Positions 1-25,101 of a DNA stretch of 64,000 nt are shown piece by piece. Within the stretch, counting starts at the first letter, position 1. Every line of letters starts with the position of its first letter. Source of the DNA: Ariolimax columbianus (taxonomy: Eukaryota > Mollusca > Gastropoda > Stylommatophora > Arionidae); NCBI GenBank assembly GCA_036924085.1, contig JAVGWX010000018.1, forward strand, positions 24,942,563 to 25,006,562, in the 5' to 3' direction. The notes under the pieces are model-generated. The model ran no database searches and was not told the DNA's origin. It saw only the letters and a list, made by a program, of their open reading frames with translations. The position numbers were made by a program, and so were the translations under genes.

Positions 1-515
1 ATGTTTATAATGGATTTGACTTGGTCACTTTTTTCAGTCATGGGATGGGATGTGGTTTTGTTAGCTGAGACATGTATATGGATGTTTATAATGGATTTGA
101 CTTGGTCACTTTTTTCAGTCATGGGATGGGATGTGGTTTTGTTAGCTGAGACATGTATATGGATGTTTATAATGGATTTGACTTGGTCACTTTTTTCAGT
201 CATGGGATGGGATGTGGTTTTGTTAGCTGAGACATGTATATGGATGTTTATAATGGATTTGACTTGGTCACTTTTTTCAGTCATGGGATGGGATGTGGTT
301 TTGTTAGCTGAGCCATGTGTATGTTATGTTCATGCTGGATTTTACTTGGTCATTTTTTTCAGTCATGTGATGTAGTTTTGTTGGCTGAGTCATATATATA
401 TGTTCATGACTGACTTGAATTGGTCACTTCTATTCAGTCATGTGATGTAGTTTTGTTAGCTGAGCCATTTATATATAATATTTATGACTAACTTGACTTG
501 GTTGCTTCTCTTCAT
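1..515. repeat. 81-bp minisatellite, about 6.5 copies
   Basis: Four nearly identical 81-bp units start at 1, 82, 163 and 244. They are followed by two and a half diverged units up to about 515. Because 81 is divisible by three, the + strand stays open as a repeated 27-residue unit; this is a consequence of period length and not evidence for a protein. The array is cut by the window edge, and its right side is decayed, as is usual at array margins. Confidence 0.95.
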
Positions 516-519
516 TCGC

Positions 520-870
520 GTGGAAAAGAACACAGCCCCAACCAGCAAGGCAGAAGATTAAGAAGAAAAATTGGGATGGATAGGACACACTCTCAGAAGG
601 TAGCCCCTCAGTATTACTAAACATATATTGGATTGGAACCCACAGGGAAAGATATGGAGTTGGAAGGTCAAGAAACACCTGGTAACAAACAGTAGAGAAA
701 ATCAGTTCACTCGTGGTCTTGTTGGTGGAACTCAAGTAGACAGCACAGAATAGGAACAGATGCAGAGCAACTATTGTAGTCCTATGTTCCAAGGGGAACC
801 ATATGCATAAATGATGTTGATAATTGTAGTTTCTACAGGATGAGTTGGCAGACCCCATGCTTAGCCATAC
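520..870 (+). mobile_element. LINE X C-terminal and 3' fragment
   Basis: Around 555-665 the + strand reads, with interruptions, a motif of the type WDWIGHTL followed by LDWNPQGKR-like residues. That motif marks the C-terminus of many non-LTR retrotransposon polyproteins. The 3' part (about 670-860) matches, on the opposite strand, the repeat at 32470-32690. The same family appears at 51660-52270. It is broken by frameshifts and stops and is a dead fragment. Confidence 0.6.
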
Positions 871-1099
871 TTAGTCATTTTTTACTGGCAGGTTACAGTG
901 TTTTGCTCTTCTTTTTGGCCATGGTAACACTGATGATGTTTATACTAATAAAAATATGAGAATAGGGCCACTGAGAGCATGTCGTAAGTGGCGACTAGCA
1001 TTGTAGACTAACACCTCTTGAGTAGAAGACTCTCCAAGTAAGGGATACAGGTAAAGGTAGTCTCATATTAGACTCTGCTGTCAGGGATGAAGTCATCTT

Positions 1100-1400
1100 C
1101 AGCGTTTGTTCTGAAAATGACGTTTGTGACATTGTGTTGTAGTTTGCTGAAATATCTGTGCCTTTCGGCCTAACACATCTGATTTAAGAACATCATTTTT
1201 GGGACCATGTTTACCTTCCCTCTTCGATTTATAATCTCCTACCACACTGCATGGTTGCAGTCCGTATACAAGGCAGCCACTTGAAGGCGGAATAGGGCCC
1301 TTGTTAGTTATGGGTCACTGACCCTGATGCAAGCAGCCAGCTATGAGGCACTGGCTGCTGTCAGCACATTCACTGTTGCATTTTTGGCCCCAGAGATGAA
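1100..1400 (-). mobile_element. SINE A, old diverged copy
   Basis: The block resembles the SINE A consensus seen clearly at 31087-31446 and 54976-55329: a core block, then the 'CCTTCCCTCTTCGAT'-like stretch, then the 'GCAGCCAGCTATGAG' stretch. It is much diverged and lacks a clear tail. It lies upstream of the first visible AIFM1 exon, in the preceding intron. Confidence 0.6.
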
Positions 1401-1474
1401 CTGTTACTGACTTTGTTGTACCCGGTCATAGCCTGTTTCTGAGGTGACCAGTTCCCTGACTTGCTGCCTCTCCT

Positions 1475-1612
1475 TCCCTAACAGCAAGCCAGGTACCCAG
1501 CGTGGTCATCTCGTGAATGCCTTTAACAAGAGTTGAAGCCTGTACCTTTGCCATGAAAAGCGATGGCTCTACCACCATGCTAAACCAAAGCGTGTGGAGT
1601 AGCCTTCCGGGT
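1475..1612 (-). mobile_element. SINE N fragment with tRNA-like head
   Basis: Read on the - strand, the right end starts with a tRNA-like head (a 'TAGCATGGTGGTAGAGC' A-box-like stretch, then a B-box-like stretch after 'TTCATGGCAAAGGTAC'). The same head occurs at 38450-38515 and 52030-52088. Confidence 0.55.
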
Positions 1613-1731
1613 TTGAAAGAAAATTCAAGAAAGAATTCCACATATTTGATACAGTAATAAAACAGCGAATAACTCATGTTTCCAGGAATCAGAAGAAGCC
1701 AATTTTCTGTTTGATTAGTTTTAGGTGTTAA

Positions 1732-2664
1732 CCCTACCAGACCTGAAGCCCTGAACCTAACTGTCCCCTATACCTGGGCTCCTGACCATTATAGAGAAAA
1801 AACCAACATAATATAGAAAAATGTTAGTTATAAACAAACAAGTGGTTAGAATAAGATGGAACTTGGAGACATTGTAGAAGTAGGTCTACCTTTCATCTAG
1901 CGCCAATATTCCACCTTTGTGTGCCAATCCACCCAGCAGGATGAGCCTTGTTTCACACAGAGGTTCTTTTTGCAAAGTGAACACCAGATGTTGCTCTTCA
2001 CCTTCTTGCATAGATTGCCTTTGTAAGACACTCCAGGATTTTGCTTGTTGTACCTGGAGTGTTTTTCCATACACACAACACAGATATGATTAGACGATGT
2101 CCCAGGGGGAATCTCTGGAAAATGATTGCCTGGGGTCATCCATTGAGGGCAGGGTTCCTTTTATGGGTGGCGTGGGCTGATGTCCTTTATCCACACCCCC
2201 CCCCCCCCCCCCCTTCTCTTAGTATCAATCTAGCTCTAGATCTATAAGGTTCAAGATTCTCCTCATCACTTGAGCTCTCACTGTCTGTGTCACTTGAACT
2301 GGAAACATATTCTTGATGAAATTCTGACTTCTCAGAGTCGGAATCAACCAAAGTATCAATCACCTGTTGGACTGTGATAAACCTAGACCTACTTGGCTTT
2401 CCTGTTGAAGTGCTTGGTTCATCAGCCGCTCGTTTCATTGTGAATTTTCCAAATTTTTTCACGTTAAACCACACAAAGTCAATTCAAACACATGGGGGCA
2501 GACATTTGCAATGGCTAACTGTGAGGTTTGACCATGATTGGTTGGTTATTTTTAGTTTGTGACGCATTTTTTTCACGTACTAGGCAAAATACCGAAAATT
2601 AGGTACAGCGGTATAGCGGCAGATTTGGAAATTACTGAAAAATCGGTACAGCGGTCAGGTAAGG
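1732..2664 (-). mobile_element. piggyBac element, internally deleted, TTAA-flanked
   Basis: The block sits between TTAA at 1728-1731 and TTAA at 2665-2668, the target duplication diagnostic of piggyBac elements. Its ends begin CCCTACCAGACC and, on the other strand, CCTTACCTGACC, a short imperfect terminal repeat. On the - strand, 2438 to about 2220 encodes an acidic Ser/Asp/Glu-rich start like a piggyBac transposase N-terminus. About 2180 to 1895 encodes the Cys-rich tail (CVVC, CSLC, NLC, then a WHT motif) of the same family. The DDD catalytic core is missing; the two halves meet near a run of about 19 C at 2197-2215. It is non-autonomous and ends 36 bp before an AIFM1 exon. Confidence 0.85.
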
Positions 2665-2668
2665 TTAA

Positions 2669-16303
<13,635 letters not shown>

Positions 16304-16985
16304 GAACATTTCTAATGGTCTATGCTTGTGCTGTTGTTTGTAGGCACAAGTAAGGATGTCCTGAGATAACACATACAAGTTATATAATTTTGGAAGTTGT
16401 TTTTTTATAGAGATGAAAACAAACAAAAAAAACGTTGATATATTTAAGCTAGATGAACTTCAAAAAGTCTTTAATGGGGACATAAATAAGCAGAAGATTC
16501 TTCTTGTTGTTTTTTTTTACCTGACACTGTCAATACTAATTTGTCCTAACTCATTCCAATCCTCCGTAATTTGTTTGGTTGTTGCCTTTCAGTCTGGGAC
16601 AAGTTCTACAACTCTGTATGTCAAATAGTTGGGTTTTCCCCTTCAAAATAAAATTCATTAATGTTAAACAAATTGAGATATAATGGTCTCAATTAAACTA
16701 TCTATAACATAAAGTATTTGTAATAAAATTATATATATTAGTATGAAGAAGCCTGTAAGTGTCATTAATGCAAAAAGAGAAAATATGGCGGTGCCTCTCA
16801 AATTATACTCACTATGCCATGAGTATTTCTGCTCACTCAATATCCTTACCAGTCCCTGTCTGAATAGAACGTATGTGGAAAATCAGTATGTAATCCATTT
16901 GCGTGATCATTGTTGTGACCAAATAAAAATCATTTCTGCAGTCATGAAGTCTAACTTTTCTCTGGTCGAATCCATCAACTTTGAA
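16304..16985. other. AIFM1 3' UTR and downstream AT-rich DNA
   Basis: No gene or recognisable repeat is seen. The first 340 bp are the probable 3' UTR. Confidence 0.5.
16647..16652 (+). promoter_or_regulatory. AIFM1: Candidate AIFM1 poly(A) signal
   Basis: AATAAA lies 344 bp after the AIFM1 stop codon. A second AATAAA follows near 16722. Which one is used cannot be told from sequence. Confidence 0.55.
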
Positions 16986-16989
16986 ATTT

Positions 16990-17260
16990 CACCACATTCT
17001 GAAATGCCTCATCATCATCATGTCCTTTAAAGGACGTTGCTCCCATCACAGTCTGTCTGAAAGAAACTCTTTCCCTTGCCAAAAACTCCAGCCTACCCCA
17101 CAGTCATACCCACGCGTTCCTGGATATCTTGGTGCTGTCGTCTTCTTGGTCTACCCCTCCCTCTTTTGCCTGGCACCATACCTTCCATTACTATTCTCTC
17201 AAGATCGTTGTGTCTCTTGATATGACCAAAGTATTTCAATTTTCTGGCCAAAATGGAATA
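16990..17260 (-). mobile_element. LINE Y C-terminal fragment
   Basis: The - strand reads KLKYFGHIKRH then a GMVPGKRGRGRPRR-type motif, the usual end of RTE-like polyproteins. It is short and 5'-truncated. Confidence 0.7.
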
Positions 17261-17792
17261 TACCTATCAATAATAACTCTATAGTAAGCAACAGCTTACA
17301 CATGTGCAAAATTGTCACCATCATGTAGGTGACATCACAATCCAAAATTCTGTAAACTAAATGACAGAACATAACACATGTGTGAGAAGTAGGTGTTGGC
17401 CCTATGGACGTCTTACGGACGGCCGGTGCTGGGCGATACAAGCTATAAAGGGTTAAAAAGCGTAAGTCAAAAACAATAATTATATATTAATTTCTTCAAA
17501 AATTAAATCACAAAATCTAAAAAACAGTTGAGCTAAAATTATTCTTATCATATTTAAAGACACTGAAATGAATCATTTAACACAAAATATTCATAATGAA
17601 AGTATATATTGAAAATTACACAAAAACATTAATTTTGGTAGAAAAAAATATGTTCAATTTGTTGTGTTATCTCATTATTATTAGTACTTTCACTTTGTCA
17701 GTTTAACTAAATCGGGCCGATATTCAAAATCTAATATCAAATTCATACATATCAGATCAATCCAGATCAAATACCAAGTCCATCTCTCTTCT

Positions 17793-18142
17793 TGGCTTGG
17801 TTTCATTCGTTCTCAATCTCCTGCTACCAAACCCTAAAAGGGCTTAAGTAGCAGAATGTAGTCCAGAGAACGCAATGCATTGTGTCATGGTTTACAGCTT
17901 GACTGCGATATTTGCACCTTTCGGTCCAACACATCTGACTTCAGCAAGCATTTTTTTAGTACTGGGTTAGCATTCCCTCTTCGATCCTTTCTCCTTAGCC
18001 AGTCTGCCCTGCTGCAGCCTGTTATCCAGGATCATCGCATGGAGGTGTAGAAGGGTCTTGGGAGCTCTGGTTCGCTGGCCCTGACGCTAGCAGTCAGCTA
18101 TGGGTCGCTGACTGCTGCAGCTCATGCGCTACTCAGCGTCTT
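17793..18142 (-). mobile_element. SINE A, full-length, with target duplication
   Basis: It is flanked by CATCTCTCTTCT at 17781-17792 and 18143-18154. The tail side reads as a CAAGC-type repeat rather than GAA. The body matches the consensus copies closely. Confidence 0.92.
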
Positions 18143-18154
18143 CATCTCTCTTCT

Positions 18155-18790
18155 CATTAAGATAAAGACTTCATAACCTGGAAAATCATAACTTGTAAAA
18201 GATTTCACAATATTTGTAATACTAGTGGTTTAAAAAAGAAATATGAACACAGTGTTTATAAATCGTTTTTTTTAAATTGATGGTTTTGTTGGTCATGCAA
18301 CAGTGGCCAACATTAGTCTTTTGCACGTTGTTAATCTTATTCGGACAGAGAAGAGTTAGATGGGGGTAAAATCCTAATTATATGTTTCACATAATCAAAT
18401 TGTCGAAACCGTGAATGATCCTAGAATGGAGACTTGCCTTTATTGGCCATGAATAAAATGTGAAGTGTCCATTTGTTTCTATCTTTATAGAAATGCTAAG
18501 ACATTCAACAAATAAATGTTCCTATGCCATAAAAATGCATTTCATTATAAACTGCATTCTAGATTCAGTGGGTATGATGTATTTTACATGGGAAGGCAGA
18601 AGATTGACATCAAATTAGCACAGTGTTGCTGGTAAATTACAAGTATGATAGTGGTAAATCTTTATATTATTTACTCATTTACATAAAAATCAGCAATCAG
18701 AAAAAATTTGTCTTCAGTGACATTTTGCTTTTGAATATTGTATACGATTGTTCTGAAATACCTATGCATTAAACTGGTTTTGCTATCCGT
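18155..18790. other. AT-rich intergenic DNA
   Basis: No gene or recognised repeat is seen. Confidence 0.5.
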
Positions 18791-18791
18791 T

Positions 18792-19000
18792 GTCTATGGA
18801 TATTTCATTTTTATTGTTCATCCGTTTTGTTGAGTTTATTAAATGTATATTGAGTTTATTAAATGTATAGTCTATGGATATTTAATTTTTATTGTTCATC
18901 CGTTTTGTTGAGTTTATTAAATGTATATTGAGTTTATTAAATGTATAGTCTATGGATATTTAATTTTTATTGTTCATCCGTTTTGTTGAGTTCATTCAAT
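18792..19000. repeat. 78-bp tandem repeat, about 2.7 copies
   Basis: Units start at GTCTATGGATATTT at 18792, 18870 and 18948. Each unit itself contains a direct repeat of TTGAGTTTATTAAATGTATA. Confidence 0.95.
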
Positions 19001-19499
19001 TATTTTCACACAGAAACAATTTTAAAACATTTTTCGTTTTGTTTCGGAGCAAGCTTCCGTTTATACTAAGACATGTAAATTGTTTTTAAGGAACCCTCCT
19101 ATAACGGATCTTGAACAGGTCATTCGAGTATCCGTCAAAATAGTTTAACAGGTCCCACTTATAGAGGCTGTGTACAAAACTTCAACTATCTAGTTGGTTA
19201 AAATAGGAAAAATAGAAGTCCACGCAAACAGACAACGGCCAAGACAAGTTAAATTAAAGGATTGTACAATTTGACTTTTGCGGAGAGGAATAGCTAGAAA
19301 AGCTTGCACAAAATTTTTACAAAAATATGTAAATAAAAATCAAATTGGTATTATGAAGCCTTCCATAAATTTTATATTTTGACCATTCCCTTTTTTTTCG
19401 CTCCAATAAGCGCTTTTGGTCTACTTGTAGGAAGTCTGTACAAAATTATTTATAAAATCTTGCGTTGGTGGTTTATTTGGCCAATTGCTTTGCATAATG

Positions 19500-19900
19500 G
19501 AACCATTCCCATGCACAACCCTCTCGAGTCACCTTTTACAACATGCATATTAGGATGCAGTGCCCTAATCTGTTCTTCCCCATTACATGGGTTGCTTCTT
19601 CTAGGCTCAGACTTTTTTGGTTATGCTAGATCTCTGGATCCATCTGTGTTTACGCGAGTCCAGTTACACAGGCACCAGGACTCACACAGGATATATTTAT
19701 ATGAATCATAGTTGTACCATTTGCTTCTTCTAGGCTCAGGCTTTATTTGTGATGCTAGATCTCACTCTGTGGATCCATCTGTGTACACGCAAGCGATCGC
19801 TTCTTGAGGCTGTACTTTTCTTCAATCATTACATGAGTTGAGGTTTTTAGGTGCTCAGTCTGATTTTAAAAAATTATGGGATCTATGATTTGGAAAGCGT
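19500..19900. repeat. Dispersed repeat C with local duplication
   Basis: GCACAACCCTCTCGAGTCAC then TTTTACAACATGCAT recurs in diverged form at 34290-34355, 35700-35745 and 52550-52595. Within this copy the stretch GCTTCTTCTAGGCTCAG to GGATCCATCTGTG occurs twice (about 19585-19665 and 19718-19795). Confidence 0.6.
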
Positions 19901-20700
19901 ATCAACTTCTTGCTCGGCACAAGCACCTTCTCCTTGTGTCTATTGTTGAGGTTAATAGTTTAGTTTGTTTCTTCATTGTCTGGATTGAGGTATTCCTCAT
20001 CCCTCCTGTGATTATTCTTAGTCTTATGTTTTGAACTTCTGTTAAACCAGAAGAGAGCAGGTCGTTGTCTTCAGACTTCGCACTGGCCACAATAGACTGA
20101 GGTACCACCTATTCAACAAATTGAAGATAGGTGGTACCGACGAATGCCCGCGTGGTACCGGGAAAATGACCGCTGAGCATCTGCTGCAGAACTGCCCGAC
20201 ATACGAGGATCAGAGAGAGCAGATGTGGCCATCACCAGTGGCAACACAAGACAAGCTCTATGGCAGTGTCGACAGCCTCAGGATGACCGCCGCTTTTTTC
20301 GAAAAAATAATGGTTACTGTCTGACTGCGTACGATGAAGAAGAAGAACTTCTGTTAAACGTTCTGTTTGTTTTGGACGCAATTGCCCAATCTGACAGGCC
20401 ATATTCCAGTACTGACCTGGCTGTTCCTATGCAGACATTTTTTAGGATGCAGCTATTTGCCCCCCAGCTTGTGCCAGCCAGCTTCTTGATGAGAGAAAAT
20501 GATTTAATTTCCTTTTTCTCAATGACATTTTGGTGTGGCTTCCGTGTCTAGTTTCACCCCCAAGTACATGGGGGGGTTATCCTCCAAAGCAAGTTTGTAT
20601 TTTTGCAATTGTAGTTTAACCATTTCTATTTGGTTTGATAGCGAGAAACATGTTGCTACCTACTGTCTTTGAGGGGTTGATCTGTACGCCCCAATCAGAT
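19900..20700 (-). mobile_element. LINE E relative, thumb region, split by LINE E
   Basis: The - strand of 20360-20700 reads a thumb region like that of LINE E1 (KLAGTSWGAN, then LEYGL-like residues). The 19900-20047 block continues it beyond an inserted LINE E 3' end. It is degenerate. Confidence 0.65.
20048..20344 (+). mobile_element. LINE E 3' end with 15-bp target duplication
   Basis: It is flanked by GAACTTCTGTTAAAC at 20033-20047 and 20345-20359. It encodes CPRGTGKMTAEHLLQNCPTY and ends in a GAAGAAGAA tail. It is 5'-truncated to 297 bp. Confidence 0.92.
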
Positions 20701-21109
20701 GCCCAGTTGCCTATTATGTTTAGTGTTGTCTGCATTCTGTGTTTTGTAGAAGGTTGGTGTTCTGCAGCAATCTAAGCTGCGATGTCGTTGATGTGTGCCA
20801 TTTAGAATTACTAATTGTGGATTTCTTGTTTTTGTTGTGTCTATTTTGTAAAGCAGTTTTGTGCATTTATATTTTCTCAGGTTTTTATCATTAATGTGTG
20901 CAGTGGGACCGAAATACCCTTCTGAGATGATTTGCGGAGTTTTGAAAACTTTCAATAAATACAGTGTCGTTTATATTTAATCATTCATCTTTTTTTTTTG
21001 GGTTGTGTAATTGTTGAAGCTCAAGTTGAAAATGAACAATTTGAATGTTTACCATATATTTGTTGGCATCGAGTTGCTATTGTTAACTGGTGATACCATT
21101 GTTCCTTCA

Positions 21110-21800
21110 TGAAATGACATTAAACATGATTTGCTTAATTCTGTCAATTTTGCTTTGTCATTATAAAGGGAGTTGGATAGCTGAGAGAACAGGATATAAA
21201 TGACATTAAAACATGTTTTGCTTAATTCTGTGAATTTTGTTTTGTCATTATAAAGGGAGTTGGATAGCTGAGAGAACAGGATATAAATGGCATTAAAACA
21301 TGTTTTGCTTAATTCTGTGAATTTGTTTTGTCATTATAAAGGGAGTTGGATAGCTGAGAGAACAGGATATAAATGGCATTAAAACATGTTTTGCTTAATT
21401 CTGTGAATTTTGTTTTGTCGTTATATAAGGTAATTGTGAAATCTGAGAGAACAGGATATAAATGACATTAAAACATGTTTTGCTTAATTCTGTGAATTTT
21501 GTTTTGTCGTTATATAAGGTAATTGTGAAATCTGAGAGAACAGGATATAAATGACATTAAAACATGTTTTGCTTAATTCTGTGAATTTAGTTTTGTCATT
21601 ATAAAGGGAGTTGGATAGCTGAGAGAACAGGATATAAATGGCATTAAAACATGTTTTGCTTAATTCTGTGAATTTTGTTTAGTCATTATATAAGGTAATT
21701 GTGAAATCTGAGAGAACAGGATATAAATGACATTAAAACATGTTTTGCTTAATTCTGTGAATTTTGTTTAGTCATTATATAAGGGAGTTGTGAGAACAAG
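21110..21800. repeat. 87-89-bp tandem array with two alternating unit types
   Basis: There are eight units sharing GACATTAAAACATGTTTTGC. Type a ends TATAAAGGGAGTTGGATAGC; type b ends TATATAAGGTAATTGTGAAA. The order is a-a-a-b-b-a-b-b, the last truncated, which implies unequal exchange or gene conversion after the two types diverged. Confidence 0.95.
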
Positions 21801-21874
21801 CACTTGTATCTCAATGACAAAAATTAAAGCAAAAATAGTGATAAATAGTATCTTCATCCCAACCCTATGTCTGT

Positions 21875-22260
21875 GCCAGACATAGAATGAAAGTTAGCCA
21901 CCTGCGAAAGGTCATTAACAACACCAGAAGAGACAGAATCACAAATATGAATATTCGGGAGAAGGTTGGAACAATTCCCTGCCTACAGTACATCGAGCAG
22001 AAGAGAATGAATTGGTTTGACCACATTGTAAGAATGCAATCAGACCACATTGTTCATGCAACCTTTTACAGAACAACGTCAGGAAGAAGGGCGAGAGGTA
22101 GACCGAGGAAAAGGTGGATAGACAGCGTAAACTAGACCTGCCGTAAAATTGAGAAAAATGTTACTTGGGCCATGAGAGAGGCCAAAAGGCAAATACATAC
22201 CACGAAACTGGGCCACACTTGATAGAAAGTGGGACGACAAAAGAAGAAAGCACAAAATGG
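21875..22260 (+). mobile_element. LINE Z C-terminal fragment
   Basis: A single frame reads HLRKVINNTRRDRITNMNI, then KRMNWFDHIVRM, then GRRARGRPRKRWIDSVN, the standard C-terminus of RTE-like LINEs. Confidence 0.85.
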
Positions 22261-22384
22261 TGGGGTTGTTTGCATCCCACAAGTTTCAAGCATCCTTTGC
22301 ATCTCAAGAGAGGTGAGATCGAGCTGCCTAGTCGTATCAGAGATGGACAATTAACTCAGAGGGCTCTTGGCAGTTTAAAATAGA

Positions 22385-22640
22385 AAAGAGCAAACTGTTA
22401 GCCACTATCCAGTCAAAATACATTTTAAAAGTACAGAAATTCCTATACAATTGTAGCCTGATTGAAAGCCAAATGGAGGCCCATTATGCAAAGACACTGT
22501 TTGTCTGCACACTTGATTTAAGTATAAATGAAGACCTTTACACCGCCAGGGTAGAAGAGGAACAACTAAGAGAAGTGAGTCATTACATGTTTGAAGCTAC
22601 TCATGCCAAGCTAACCCTTGTGTTGCTTTGGTGGTGTGTT
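22385..22640 (+). other. Unassigned open stretch
   Basis: About 80 codons are open, including LLATIQSKYILKVQKFLYNC and SLIESQMEAHYAKTLFVC. I do not recognise the product. No good splice sites frame it, and a SINE B fragment follows. It could be a decayed exon, part of an unfamiliar LINE, or chance. Confidence 0.25.
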
Positions 22641-22940
22641 ATAGTAACTCTTCTTACATCCCAAGGCATATTTAAGAAGGAAGTCCATGGTCCACAGCAA
22701 GCTCACTACACTACTATGGGGATCAGTGTTGATCCCCACTTGTTAGTCAGACTGCTATGCTAAGAGCATGAACAAGGATATGAGATGACGGTCTTCTTCT
22801 GCATTCGTTCTCAATCTCCTAATACCAAGCCCTGACCAGGGCTTTGCAAGTAGCTGGATGCAGTCCGGAAAACGGAATGCGATGGGGTCTTAATCAGTAT
22901 ATTTCACTTCACCCTGCTAACTGTTCACTCACTGCATCAT
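22640..22940 (+). mobile_element. SINE B fragments split by a SINE A 3' end
   Basis: SINE B pieces (GTAACTCTTCTTACATCCCA, then ACTACTATGGGGATCA; then TCTTAATCAGTATATTTC after the gap) surround a SINE A 3' fragment on the - strand at about 22793-22888. Flanks GATGACGGTCTT and GATGGGGTCTT look like an imperfect target duplication. Confidence 0.65.
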
Positions 22941-23159
22941 TACATTCTTTAATCGCAGAAGAAGTACCGTTACATAAAACACATCTTTAAATTTATTTTA
23001 CGCCGTCCCTGCACAAATGGCTTTTAACAGATAGCAGCCTCTCCCTCCACTGTAGATGAGCAGCAGGCTATGGGTGTGGCTGATCGACGTAACAGGCCTC
23101 AACAACTAAGCAAACTTATTGTTATACACTTCCTCAGATTCGTTTCAGCCAAAACATAA

Positions 23160-23655
23160 TTATAAGGAAAATAGTCATTCTAACAGACTCCAAGCCATCT
23201 TAGAGTCTCACGCGAAATCAAATATAACATTGAGTTGCTGTCCCAAAAAACATCTATTCTTACAGTGAATTCTGGCCCACTGAGAGATCCTTAGAAACAA
23301 AAAGGTAGATGAGCTTGTAATAGCCAGACTCCCCATCCACTGAGCTATAAAGAAACAAATACAGACCAGCACCAAGAATACAAGCCAGAAAAGATGAGCA
23401 GACAAAGATCTTCAGATTAACAATGGGACATTGCTGACTCAAAGCCCATTAACACAAAATGGGTCTTAGAGACACCGGCACATATCCTGTAGAACTGCCC
23501 CACTTATACAGACCAAAGAGAGGCAGTCTGGCCAAGGGAACCAACCATGCTGGGGGGACCAGTGAAGACCTGAAGCACACAGTCTCCTTCATGAACCCCA
23601 CCGGGCTAAAAGCATAGAATCAGTTGATAGAAGAAGAGGAGGAAGACCTACTCAT
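23160..23655 (+). mobile_element. LINE Q RNase H and 3' fragment
   Basis: With stops, it reads an RNase H-like stretch and then THILQNCPTYTDQRE-like residues after a conserved ETPAHI, similar to but distinct from LINE E. It ends near GAAGAAGAGGAGGAAG. Confidence 0.65.
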
Positions 23656-24209
23656 CTCCAGCGCTGTGCAGTACCATTCTGGTTCCTTTCCAGCCCCAAA
23701 AGGTGCATGCATAATGTCCAATAGGAAATGGATTTGTAAAGGTGGGCTACTGATAAGGTTTTTAAGAATAATAAAATCACTATAAAGTACATCATCTACT
23801 GGATTATACTAAAGTTTGGTGTCATGTTTGTTCAGTCTCCACGAGGCCATCGGAGCGGACTCATGCTTAGCAACTGAGGGTGTAGGATGCTTTTTGCATT
23901 TGGGTTTTTTCCCCAAGATGCTCCTCTAGAGCCGTTGTGTTTAGCCTGAGAGTTCGCAGTCCCAGTTACCAAGACTTCCTCGTGGAGGTTGAGGTTCTTC
24001 ACAATGCACAAGAGGCTAGCATCGCAATGGTTGCTCCTTTCGTGAAGACAAATATCACTAGGTCAAATGTGTGACAGGGCTGCCATGACCCATACCTCAT
24101 ACCCACTATCTGTCACAGAATTGATCCCACTAGGTCTAGAATGTGACAGAGCTGCCACAACCTACACCTCATACCCACTATATGTGTCGCAGACTTGGTC
24201 CCAATGAGT
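23656..24209. other. Repeat-derived DNA, no gene
   Basis: It contains a stretch around CCAAGATGCTCCTCTAGAG that resembles 61020-61100, and two imperfect copies (24050-24125 and 24126-24195) of a roughly 75-bp unit around GTGACAGGGCTGCCA. No coding sequence is recognised. Confidence 0.45.
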
Positions 24210-24556
24210 AATGAATTAAGCAAGGCAGCTACCAGAAAGCGAACGATGCTTCAATCTTCCGATTGTAGCATACGAGAAGGCAGATAGGCATGCAAAACAG
24301 GGAGAAGACTGAACAAGAAGCCACTGTTGTTACATACTTTGAGAAAGAGACCTTTCCAGAGTGTCACAAGAAAACAGAACTAACTCACCGGTGACTATTA
24401 CAGACTTGACCGGCAGGGGCAGATCACGATTCTTCCTTTCAGGACAAGGCACAACAGACAGAGTAAATAAACACATGTACACACTCCAACTCTGCTTCAC
24501 CTCTGTGTACATGTGGACTAAACTAACAAACTGTTGAGCATGTTTTACAGGACTGT
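24210..24556 (+). mobile_element. LINE P 3' fragment
   Basis: Broken frames read an RNase H-LINE C-terminal region ending CTCGL then QTVEHVLQDCPL. It stops where a SINE A tail begins. Confidence 0.55.
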
Positions 24557-24671
24557 CCTCTGTTCTTCTTCGTCGTCCGTTGTTCTCAAATTCACTGCGG
24601 TACCATGCCCCGAAAGGACTTTGCAAGAAGCAGGATGTTGTCCTGAGAATGAAATGTGTTGTGTCGTAGTT

Positions 24672-25038
24672 AACTTAACTAAACTTCATTATAATGGTTT
24701 AGAAGGCTCTACAGAGTCTGTATACAACCAGTTTATTTCGCTCCTCCGATACTGAAAATACTGTGAGCATCCAATCTATTTTTGAATGCATTAACTGACT
24801 GCTTCCACTACATCCTGCAGCAATGCATTCCAAGAATTCACCACTCTGACTAAAAAAATATTTCCTAATATCTAATCTGGACCTGTCCTTAAACAATTTG
24901 AAGCTGTGCTCTCTTGTTTTTGTAGCCAGTTGTACTTTTAAAATCTTGGTATAGTCTAATTTATCCTTTCCATTCATTAATTTTTAAACTTGTATTAAGT
25001 GACCTCGAATTCTTCTTTGTTCGAGAGACTGAAGACCA
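24672..25038 (-). mobile_element. CR1-like LINE 3' end inserted in SINE A
   Basis: It begins with the reversed TTAAG-type tail and reads, on -, [16 protein letters not shown] as in the 47148-48246 element. SINE A copies give the empty site; only AGTT (24668-24671 and 25039-25042) is duplicated. Confidence 0.92.
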
Positions 25039-25101
25039 GTTTACAGCTTGACTGCGATATTTGCACCTTTCAGTCCGACACATCCGACTTCAGCAGGCAT
25101 T

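Noticed and set aside
1..375. A 124-residue protein made of 27-residue repeats
   Set aside because: It is the translation of an 81-bp minisatellite cut by the window edge; there is no splice or gene context.
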